DNA from: Owenia fusiformis
Lineage: Eukaryota > Annelida > Polychaeta > Sabellida > Oweniidae
DNA length: 64,000 bases
Assembly (NCBI GenBank): GCA_903813345.2
Contig: CAIIXF020000005.1
Coordinates: 28,215,375-28,279,374, forward strand
Direction of reading: 5' to 3'
The position numbers and the translations under genes were made by a program. Below are positions 13,701-25,700 of the stretch, in pieces; the first letter of the stretch is position 1; each line of letters starts with the position of its first letter. The notes below the pieces were generated by a model. That model had not been told where the DNA came from, ran no database searches, and saw only the letters and a program-made list of their open reading frames with translations.

Positions 13701-16700
13701 GAAAACATTGGATATTTTCTGCCATAGTGAAGCTTGAAGCAAAATTCTTTTTATATGTAGATGTGAATGATCAAGACATAAGACTAATTATTCAATAATT
13801 TTTATTTCATTTTCCTCTTATTGCAGTGAAAGTGGAGACTAAGAATCTGAATTCCAATAGGAAAATGTATAATTCTGTGAAAAATTGTAAAGTTGGAGTT
13901 GGTGTATGCGGTTTTGGTTTCACCCATTTAAAGCGTCTTGTTTTCACTACAAAAAGATATTATACAAAACACCATGTTGAATGTAAAAAATCAACAATAG
14001 TCAAAGACTATAACTGATTTCATGATTTTATAATCACAGTGGCTTAATTGTTATGTTATCTGTCGTATCTGTAGTTTCTTATATTTACAATATTTGCCAA
14101 AATGGTGAACATATTGGTTACATAATTTTGTATCGATAGGCAATTTTAAACATTTGCTTCACAGCAGCCTAAAACAAAAATCTGACGAATGATATTTAAA
14201 ATTTTAAGCAGAGTTATTGACCAGATATTCACAGTTATCTTCTGTATCCAGTACATGTAGTATAGAAGTATCTTTCCATCAAGATAACAAGACAGAGGGG
14301 GTAATAAGATCATACAACAAAGAAGCCACCATTTATTCAGAGATTATAAACATTATATTATGTACATGTATATGATAACAGTCAGTCATCTTCTAATTGA
14401 GTTCTATGTGATTTTCTCTTCAAATCATTTATCAGACGCAAATGTATAGATACTGTAATTCCAAATACTGTTTGTCAGCTGCATCACATACAAGATAAAT
14501 AAACTTGAATTTTGTTTGCTCACTTATTTGCCAATAAAAAGTGATATAACTCAATATATGATATCCAATAATTCTACCCATTCTAGTTTATTCAGTTATT
14601 TAACCTCCAATCAACAATGAAATCATCTTGAGACAATCCCTTCATGAAATATATTAATTTTGAGACATCCCCCAGTTGATGACAAAATAAAACAGATTGA
14701 AAGAGGAGGCAAAACAAACAGAACCAGTTCATAACGAAGAGAACAAAGCCAGGAGATGTTCAACAAAATATAATGAATTGAGGAATAATGAATTGTGAAT
14801 GAAGTATTAATAGGAACTATGATCGCAGGTTAGATTATAGTGAATATCAGATTCACCATCAATCATCTTGTAGGGGACATCACAGAGCCGCGTCACAACT
14901 TCTACGTCAAGCCACTGATCTGCATGCTTTTAAAGTCTCTCTTGTAAGTTAACTTATGAGTACTATTAAAGACATTTGATGATCGTCATGGATATACATT
15001 TAATATATGATTCCATTGATACAAGAAGATAATGAGGAAAATTAGGTTAATTATTCAAGAAATTAAGGAAACATTTCAAGACATTGCTGAAAAACTATAA
15101 TAAAAAAGTATAAAAGAACACTCAACTCTGTGTGTATATACAGTACGAAGTTATGGATATATCATTCACATTAGCTTTAATAATTGGACTGTATACATTT
15201 AATCAAGCAGTAAGTGGGTCTAATTTGCGAGAAAGAGTCTACAACAAAGTTAAAAACTTTGCCGTAACTGCTGATCCTTTCAAAACACATGAAAACATTA
15301 AGAGTGCTTTAGCATGTGGAATGAAATGTACCAGCGACTGCTGTTTCATGGCAAACTTCATCCAAACAACGAAAAGATGTTTACTGTTTCGAAATCTTCT
15401 CCACGACAATACAGGATATGTGAATCCCGATATAACAAAATGGGAACAAATAACGCCGAGCCAAGGCTCACAAATCTTGTACACAAAAAGTATATATAGG
15501 GATTGTCAGGAGATTTATAATACAGGCTGCGATGTAGATGCCGTTTATACCATACAACCTAACATGGGTCAACCTCCTTTTAACATTCAGTGTGACATGA
15601 CATCTGGTGGCTGGGATATCATTCAAAGACGAATAGATGGCGCCCAAGATTTCCACTTTCAAACCTGGGATGCATACAAACAGGGATTTGGAGATTTGCA
15701 AACAGAATACTGGCTGGGAAATGATAAGATCCACATTTTGAGTAATAGTGGGAATTACATGATCGATTTTGATTTGCGACACCCTAATGGCAACTGGTTC
15801 AGCGAGAGCTATGACAATTTTGAAATCACGGACGAATCGGACAAATACCGTTTAACAATAGGCAATGCTATTGGAGGAGACGCAGGGGATAGTATCCATG
15901 GACATGGCGCGATATATGATCCGGGAAATATGCAGTTCTCAACAATTGACCGAGATAATGATGGATCAGGATTGAACTGCGCAGAAGCCTTAAAGGGAGG
16001 TGGATGGTGGTACAGCAGTTGTGGGAGGGTTAAACTCAATGCTGTTTACAGTTCAGATGGGGAATATGACACAGGGAATAAAGGCCTCAACTGGCACAAC
16101 ATCACAAAGGTTCATCTCTATGCGGGCCAATATGCATCCATTATGGAAACTGTGATGAAACTGAAACAAGTTCTACCTTAAGGGGTCATCTCAGTAGTTT
16201 TGCAATTATTTCTTCGATATTTTGATGTTTGAATCAGCCTCTTACCAGTTGCCCCATGAAAGCAATTTGTTGAAGAGTTAAGTGTGAAACATGATAGACA
16301 GCACCTAAAGACTCGTACACTGTAGGAATACAATCAAAGAATCCAACTTGCTGCTTCAAGCAGGGCTTATTTATACAACAGATGACTTTGTATTGCGATG
16401 TCACCATGACAACAGGCTCCAATCATGAAATATGCCTAGATGAATATTTATAGACATGACAGAATGAGAGGGGCTGTTGATATTAACTGAGAGTTTAAAC
16501 ATGCTTCTCGTTCTTCACGTGTTGTAATTAACTTTTACCAAATATAACTTGGGTTTCTTAAATACATGTACATGTATGTTTGTGGGCGTATGGCTGTCTG
16601 AGTCAATGAGTCACGTTATGTCAGTTTTTGGCAAAAACGAGATTTTCTCCAAAAGCGCAATCCTATGTAATTACTACCCAATCAAATGTAAGAGCTAGAA

Positions 16701-19700
16701 AATGATTGCATCAATATTGTTATAATAAAAAGGTTGTAATTAATAAATTGAATTTTTCTGCCAAGTCAAAATAACCTTCTGCATTCACTTAAATGTTATC
16801 TTAACTGAAGAAACCACTCATAGTGAAAGTAATACCATCTTCAGGATAATTGAAAATACAACTTGAAAGGAATTAAGAAATGACACGGAATCAAATGAAA
16901 AGCTTATAGACTTAATGCAAGAACAACAGAAGCCTCTAAAGTCCTATATAAGACTGGAAGCTCTTTGACTGACAGGGAAAAACTTTCTTGAACGGTAATG
17001 TGTTAATTTGCTGGCTTAGTTGGGATTGTCATGATTGAATCAGGAACAATCAATTTGATATAATGGATTGTTCTACCGATAACATGCCCTTTCAAATAAA
17101 AACAATGATTTAATTATCAATAAAAATAGGAAGGCATTTTGATAAATTGGACAAGAATTCATGAATGTAAAACAGCAGTTTGTTTGGTAGTGCAATGATA
17201 TACAAGAACTGTTGATATAATTTTGTTACGGAAATTCCCAGGGCTACATATTTATTGTAGGGTTTATAAGTAGTAGCTCTTCTTATTTATGTAAATAACA
17301 CAAAATATAATGGAAAATAAAATGTAGATAATAGAATGTTACAATTGAAGTTTGTCTATCTTTAAGAAGAAAAACATCAGCTAACTAGCTCTTAAACAAT
17401 CATGCTGATATACTGGAGCCTAAAGCAGCCAGAATTTATGGTATGCAGAAATGGATTTTTATGCAATAATGGCACATCCACTATTATCTCATAATTCATT
17501 ATGGAAAAATAAAATTTATTTCTTAGAGGAAATTACTGCCTAATGCAGTTATTGCATATAGTCAATCAAAGGTGCATAAATTCAGTGAGATTAACAAACA
17601 TTGAGTAGATTGTAGGTTTTGTTCAATCAGTATGCTATAAAAAATTAGCTTTGTCGTGTGAGCAGTCCTAGGCAGTGTTGAGGAGACAAAGACACCAGAA
17701 ATTCTGTGCTTAAAACTGGACAAGACAACTAACATTTCATTTTATTCTATTATATGACAGACTTTACAGTTTACAGTCATCATATTTCATGGTTGTGCCA
17801 TCACATCTTGTCTTAGAATCATCCTCCAAAGGCAAGGATAGCATTTTATTAGTGATGTCAATTTACAGCCAAAAACATTGTTTGATTAAATCCATATTTG
17901 ACGATTAAAGTTGGTTAATTGTTTGTAATTTGGTTTAACAATATCAAAGCAAGGCTATGACCTTTGACGTACTGATTGGCCAATAATGAGGAATTTATTT
18001 TCAGCACCGAAAAATTAATATCAAGCGAGTGTCATTCATTCATTGCTTGAAGTTGAATTGAGAATCTGACATCTGTGAAAAAGAAATTCATAATACAAAA
18101 TAGGATTGAGTATTTAGGGTCAACTAATTTATTAAGTGAAAATTTCTTAATCAAGTAAGCTACTACCAGTGTGAAAGAAATGATGGTCCCCCAGGGATTA
18201 TGGTCCCCTTTCTTAACGGCCCTTACTGGCCCTGATTATGTATAAGATAATGAGGGAAAGAGTTGTATTGAGGTCACCATATAAATCAATGGAAAGTAGG
18301 ACCATAATTTGATAGGACCTCCTACCCTTTTACAACAGCAGTTAACCATTAACCGGTTTACATTTTATACAATTGGTAATTATGTCAAGTACATGAAAAC
18401 ATAACCAAAGTAAAACATCAACCATTAAGACAACAATTGTCCAGTTCACTGAAGTCTTAAAATTGCTACTCAGCTATAGTTTATTCAGTGAACACTGCTA
18501 ATTATTTTTCAACATTTTCAATATTCTGACACTCCTAAGTCAATGCCTAATTTTCTGACTTGTCAAGTTTCAACTTTATCCGAATGAATTTTTAACAGGG
18601 TTATTTCCAATGCAGCATTTGTCCACTTAAGAGCTATAGAGATCACAGGGTATGACAGAGCTACATGTATGAAGAGTATAGTTTACAAGATGCTTTTTCA
18701 AGGGTATGGTTACTTACCTGATCTTCACTTTCATCTTCCCCAGCAGACTCTAACATGTCTTCACTCTCATCCTCTTCCTCTCCCTTTAAGCAAAAACACA
18801 TTACTGTACAGACAAGGGGATTCATAAGGTCTCATCATAAAAACTAAGGACATACTAGTTAAAACAAAATTATGAATAAGTACCATTTTGCAACTTACGA
18901 AAAATTTAACATAACATAACACCATGCAATGTTTTCTTATGCAGCGATGGCATTAAACGATTTGGACTTCTTCACAATGAATTTTGTTGTTTTACCTCTG
19001 TAGTTTGGTTCTGACTGCTAGTGGCATTATTTCCTTCACTCTCACTCTCTTCTGTCAGGTCAGCCCCTCTGTCTCTCTGACTCAACTCATCCACTGGAAT
19101 ACATTGAACAGTATGAATGTTAGGAACATATACAATCATTCCAGATCCCTGACAAAATCACATGTCTGAAGGACTTCAAAGTATAATGAAACCCCAAGTG
19201 TGATTTTGTCTGGACAATACAATCCAATACAGAACACAAAGGAGGATCGGATCTCAGACCTTCCAGAACTCGATATTCAACCTTGACCTTGATCGGTGAC
19301 AACATTGGAAATGTCATTATTTTCTGACATTAAAACTGACTAGTAAGTCATCATCAGCAATCCATAAGGTTTGAATGGTTTGAACTAATAATTTGATCAC
19401 TTCTTGTTTGTTCTGACATTTTTTGTTTGGAATGAGACCAAAAATCACAATTGAAATTCTGAAGTGAAAAAATGGTGGCTGCTTGATTCTAAATTTTGTT
19501 ATCACGACATGACTCCATATATGGCAGAATATTGAGATTGCACCCTGGGAGTCAATCCTCCTTGCAGAACACTGTATTTGTATATTGGAGACAGCAGAGA
19601 CATCTTTTGAGAAAAAATGGATGGAAATGGAAATATGCTTGGAGAGAAAATACAAACATATAAAAATGGAAATGTAGAATTTTTGGAATATTACCAAGAC

Positions 19701-22700
19701 TTTTAAGCCAACTCAAGCTACTAGACATGAGAATGAATATGTAACACAAGTGCCAATAGGGAAAGATAAGGACACAAACCCCAAACATTAACAAAAAAAT
19801 TATATGCCCCTCTCCCATCTTTCAGTAACAATTACTACACGACAATACATGTAGTAGTAATACAGAACAGATGACAATGCCACATACTGTTTTCATCATC
19901 TTCTCTAATAGTTCCCAGACCATCACTGGCTTCTCCCTCACTCTGGCTTCCATCTGTCTCTATGATTGGCAGGACATTAGCTGAAACAAAGTATATGTAC
20001 ACATTTTTTAACTATAACAAGGCATTAACATGCAAAATGTCTGCCTTTTGTTACAGACCCAGAATTCCAAACGCTGAACACCAGATGACAGACACCAACT
20101 GCCAAACACTGTCCACAAATAGATTGGGGACCTAATATGTCACCACTTATCTTGGTGACAAAATGCATGGATTCAATACATTCATACTGAAATATGATAA
20201 CAGTTAGTAAATAGGTACATAAGGTAAAAATGAAAAATGATATTAAGGATTTTCCAGTAGACAAAAGGCAAAGATAAAAATACATGTCTGAAGCCTTTTA
20301 TTCATATCAAGCAAAGAAATGAGCTAATTTGTTTGTTATAGGTTTCCAAACTATTTAAATAAAGTAAGAATGTTATACCTAACTTTTTCTTTATTTCAGT
20401 TTCAAGTTCTTCACACAGTTGACATGCCTCTTCATAATTCTCAGCATACTGCATCTTAGGTCTAAGTGGTTCAATGGTATCACGATAATTGTACTCTACA
20501 TCCATGGGGAATGGTCTATCACTGTTCCAGATGGGATTCTTCTTCTTGAACCAATAGTACCTCTGGAAAATGAACACACATTTGTACATATTTTTATACC
20601 AGGCATTAACATGCAAAATGTCACTACCTGCAATTTGTTATAGATGCCGACCACCGAATGCTGAACACCAAAATACAGAACTCCAACCACTGAACACCAT
20701 CCACAAAAAAGTTGGAGACCATTAACCATTTGTGGCGGTGACATAAAAATTTAGAGTGGCATCTATCTTCCCTTCAAAATAATAAACTAGAAAACAGCAA
20801 CTCCATGGAATAGCACATCCAAGCAAATAGTATACAGGGTGTCCCGAAAGTATAGGGCCCCCCCCCCTAGGCAGACATATTCCAGTGTCCTCATAGTATG
20901 TGTCATATATCATTTTAAAGCTTATCCAAAGTTACATTGATCTGCCAAGTATCATGGTTTAACTCCCAAATGGTAAAAAGTTACAGTCATTTTAAAAGTT
21001 AGTGTTTTGTCAAAATAAAGTTCAATTTTACACCACATTACTAGTCAATGAGTCCCCCCTTGGCCATGTTGACACCCGCAATTATTTTCAGATATGACCT
21101 TAAAGCCCTTCAAATAGGGGTGTGGAATTTTATAACCTTCTTAAAACCTGTTAAGGCACTTTAGAAGAGTTTTCTTAGAGTTTCTACCCTCACCGTTCTC
21201 TTTTTCCAACTCAATATCCATCCGACTCGAAAAAAATTGCTGCTATTATAGATGGCCCAGGAGGACATTGATTTGGTGTAAAATTGAACTTAATTTTGAC
21301 CAAACACTAAATTTTGAAATGCCTGTAATTTTTTCACATTTGACAGTTGAACTATGATACTTGGTGAATCAATGTAACTTTGGATAAGCTTTAAAATGAT
21401 ATATGACACATACTAGGACGACACTGGTATATGTCTGACTAGGGGGGCCCCATACTTTCGAGACACCCTGTAGTTACTTTTGCACGACCACATGATTCTG
21501 GAACCACTATTTGAACTTTTTTCCATTTGTAAAAATTATTTATTTGTGTCATGTATCAACAGTCAGTAGATTTACCTGGAGATAGACCAGATAGCAATCA
21601 AGTTTCCTCTTGCTGGATCCCCTATCAAAGTACTGTCCACATGTATCTAACAAACAACATGCTAGTCGCAGTCTAAACAAATGCTCTGGCTGGTCCAATG
21701 GAGATGATGTATTCTCTGAAAAAAGAAATGCAATTTTCATGTTATTCTTTTTAGTGCAAACTAGTTGTGTTACTTTTATTTGTGAATTCCAACTTAGGCA
21801 GATACATTGTTGGTTTGATTTCAATATGTTGCCTTGGTTACGATAAAGAAGGAAACTTGTAATTTCTGAAGACTTCACCCTGTGGAATCATTCCTCTTAG
21901 AATTAGAGGGTGATCAAAAGTTGTGCATAGAATATTTTTAACTGATTAATCAAACTTTTTGAATAACATTTTTTGAATAAGAGAGATTTTATAGGGAATG
22001 AAAATGGTCAAATTACAATGTTGTGCATGATTTAGAAATTAATGAATAACTACATTTAAGGAAATGTACTCCCATCACCAAATTGCTAAAAATTATCGTT
22101 TTTAGATGGCCATCAACTAAGTGCCAACTAAGTGCAAAATAAGGCTACAAATGACACAACCATTCAGAAACATGATTTGATGAGTGTGATGAAGCTTCAG
22201 TTTTGATTTAGGGGTCAGGTCAAAAAGCATTGTTCACTCATAAAACTAATCTAACATAAAGGCTCAGACCTCTCCCCCCTATATGTTCATTATTATTAAA
22301 TCTTATCAAACACTCTGACTCAATGTTCAATAAGTTTCGATAATGATGCCAAGTTTTCTTTTCCCTTTTCCCTCCCCTCCATGAAATCACCTTAGCAAAA
22401 AATGACAAACTGATTTGACCAGGTCCCTTGTTAAGTATGTATTGAAAAGCTCAATGAAAAATGGCAAAATTCCTAAATTTATACGCAAGGCAGGCCAGGT
22501 ATCTGCTGTTTGGGCCAATTCAGGTCAAAGCCAAGTTACATACCGTGACACTGTCATTTGATGTCACTGTAGGAAAATTATCAAGATATCATTTTCTTTT
22601 TTATATGAGCTATTATATATAGAAATAATATTTAGAGTTCTCCTTGCTTAGGATTTTTAGCATTTAAGCATTTAAGCTGATGATCTACCAACTGGGATAT

Positions 22701-25700
22701 GAGGTTTAGTGAGCTTGACTGGAACAACTTTACATGCATAGTATATACCAACTTTACATACGTAGTATATTAGAAAATATACCATGTATTAGCACCAGGC
22801 TTGTACCCATACAATAATAGGGAATGAACCTTTTTTGTCTGAATATAAGGCATAACATAGAGATAATCAAAATTACAAAGGAACATTGGGAATTTTATTG
22901 AAAACTCCAACAATTCAAAGACTTAGAAATGATGGATAATTCGACAGATAAACTTTGGCCTCAGGGCCCAACAAGGACAACACCACTAGAGGGGTCTTAT
23001 GGAGATGAAAATAGAATTTTGTACATTATCGTAGGTAAAGTCATAGATATTATAGATATTGTATCAAGTGTAATACTTTATATTTGTTCAAGGTAGATAT
23101 ACACTGGCAGTACATGGTTCCATGTTATACCATGGGCGCAATTATTCAATGAGTATCCAGGTTTAGACCATACATTTTTAATTCCTGATATCACACTTTT
23201 GAACATTTTGTATAGTTAACATAAATATATTACAGTAAAACCTGTCTAATCTGAACACCCATGGGACCAACCAAAAGCGTTCAAATTGGCAGGTGTTCAA
23301 ATTTCGAGGATTTTGTTGGTCGGGGGGGGGGGGATTTTCATTGTTCAGTCCACTATATTGAACACTTAATACTAAGTCAGAAAACAATACATGTTGTTGA
23401 TGAGTTTATTCTACAATAGGCCTATAGCCTATATTTTATTTACATTTTGAACAATTTCATTATTTTAGTAAAAATAACTCTTATATTTTGGCAAAAACTT
23501 TGTAATAAAAATTAAAAAAAAAAGACAGTATATGATAGTCTTGTACGAAATGGTATGCTTCTCAAATGACTTATCCCATATTATGGTTATATAGCACTGC
23601 TTTACTTTTGCTTGAAAAAGACCTCCATGTTGTTTGTTTCTTGGCACTTTTAGCATTAGCAATATTTGAGTAGATATTCTCTTCGAGCAAAAATAATTTT
23701 TAATGAGTGTTCCTACAAGATGATGTATAATCCTTCAAAATATCAAGGGCATTCAGGATGTCAGATGTATGCCTTTTTAGGAGGCATTTAGTGATAGGAT
23801 ATTACGAAGTTGATTTTTTCTCTTTCTCGTGATATAATCTTGTCTGCAAATGTGTCTGTATTGTCTTTGTGATTATAAAACATTTACTGATTGAATCTTA
23901 GCTATCATAACAGACCCATGGGATATAAGACAGTTAAGACCTGTTCATAATCCAAATCAAAAAAACATCCAGTTAATTTACAATAAGGATAAACCAATTA
24001 TCTCCCAGATTCTCACCTTTCTCTTAATCCAAATCAAAAACATCCAGGTAATTTCCAATAATGATAAATCAATAATCTTCTTGATTCACACCTTTCTCTT
24101 AATTCAAACAAAAAACATTCAGTTCTTTTCTAATAGGATAAACCAATTAACTCCTGTATTCACACCTTTCCAAAACATCCTGTTGTTTTCCAAAAATTAG
24201 GGATGTCACGGAGACTAAATAAGTTAATTATGACAATATTGGTTCTTTGATTACATTGTATATGTAAAGATAAATAACAACTATAACATTGACTCAATAC
24301 GTGGCTATAATTGAAATGTCCAGACATTTGATTTCTGATAAAAATGTTCAGATTAGACAGGTCAGTTTTTCAAATCTGGTTGTTCACTGTTCAGATTAGG
24401 AGCTGTTCAGATTTCAAGGTATTTTAGCATGGGAGTCAATGGGAGGATAAAATGGGACCGAAAAAAAGTGTTCAAATTGGAAGGTGTTCGGATTAGCCAG
24501 ATGTTCAGATATACAGGTTCTACAGTATTTAGATGGATCCAATTATTTATACCTCTAATGGCATTTTAAATATATTTTTGTATTTAGTTGTAAAATAGTA
24601 GACAGAACCACTTTGAAATAATATGTTTTGAGAGGCAATAAAAAAGAAGACCTATAATTTTTATTTTCTTAAAAATATCTACACAAGTTATTAAACTATT
24701 GAGTGTGTGAGAAACTTCTGTTTGGGTGGGTGAAATAGATTTCAGTTTCCTATAACTTATTGTCTCAACCACATTTTTCAAATGAAAGAACTCTCATACC
24801 TGGTCATTTCTATTTTCTAGGCACTATCATTAGCATTGTGATAGTGGCTGGGGTGATATCAATTGGAGTTTGGTTATACTGCAAAAGGTACGTCGACCCT
24901 TACAACCTTGTTCATGTCTTGATATGGTTGCTGTGACCAATTACATAACAAGACATCAATCAAATACAACTTTAGAGATCTTCAAAACAACAATCAAGTT
25001 TTGACTTTGTTCCTCTAGTTTTCTTTGATTTCAATTGTAATTAACAAGTTGGAAGTTGTAATTGACATCCCTAATCTATAAATTTTACTCCAGGCAAGTT
25101 TGTCCTTGGATGAGGAGCAAGGACTAGTCCTATACCAGCATAGAATGCAGAAGTGTTTGTTTTCTCAAATATTGCCTGTTAAGTCTTATTCAACCTAAAC
25201 ATGTAATGTAAATGATGCCATATAGCAAAGTAATTAACAAATAATACATTTGTTTCAGTAACCAAACAAATGGGCAAAGAAGTCCTCAGAGTAATGACCA
25301 TATTTCTGGAACACACTACGACAATGCATCATATTATGGAGGAGTCCATAGTGGACAAAACTGGGGAGATGGTGGAGGAGGGGGAGATAGTGGGGGAGGT
25401 GCTGGCGGGGGAGGAGATGGAGGAGGGGGTGACTGACACTTATTGTTACAGGAGACATGCAAAATCCAACTTATTCCACTTTATTCAGTGGGTTAAGTAG
25501 GTCCCAAAGAAAATTAAAGATACAGAAAGCAACTTTTGGAAAAATGTCTTATTTTGATAACAAGGATATTTTTGATACATTTTGGATGGTCAAAATTGCT
25601 CACAATTCTGTCACACTTTTAGATTTCACCTATCAATGTTGACTTTTATTTATTTGTACCCAAGAACAGTAAACATGGTAGGGAAATATCACAGAATAGT

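Noticed and set aside
13826-14017. 63-residue ORF after a TTATTGCAG acceptor-like word
   Set aside because: There is no donor-consistent continuation, no homology and AT-driven composition.
15132-15152. Upstream start for the FReD gene at 15132
   Set aside because: That codon is GTG, and it lies upstream of the transcription start predicted by the TATA box. The ATG at 15153 leads directly into the signal peptide.
22660-22716. tRNA gene on the minus strand (AGTTGGTAGATCATCAGCTT)
   Set aside because: The A-box-like word has no B-box or foldable arms downstream, so at best it is a SINE or tRNA relic.
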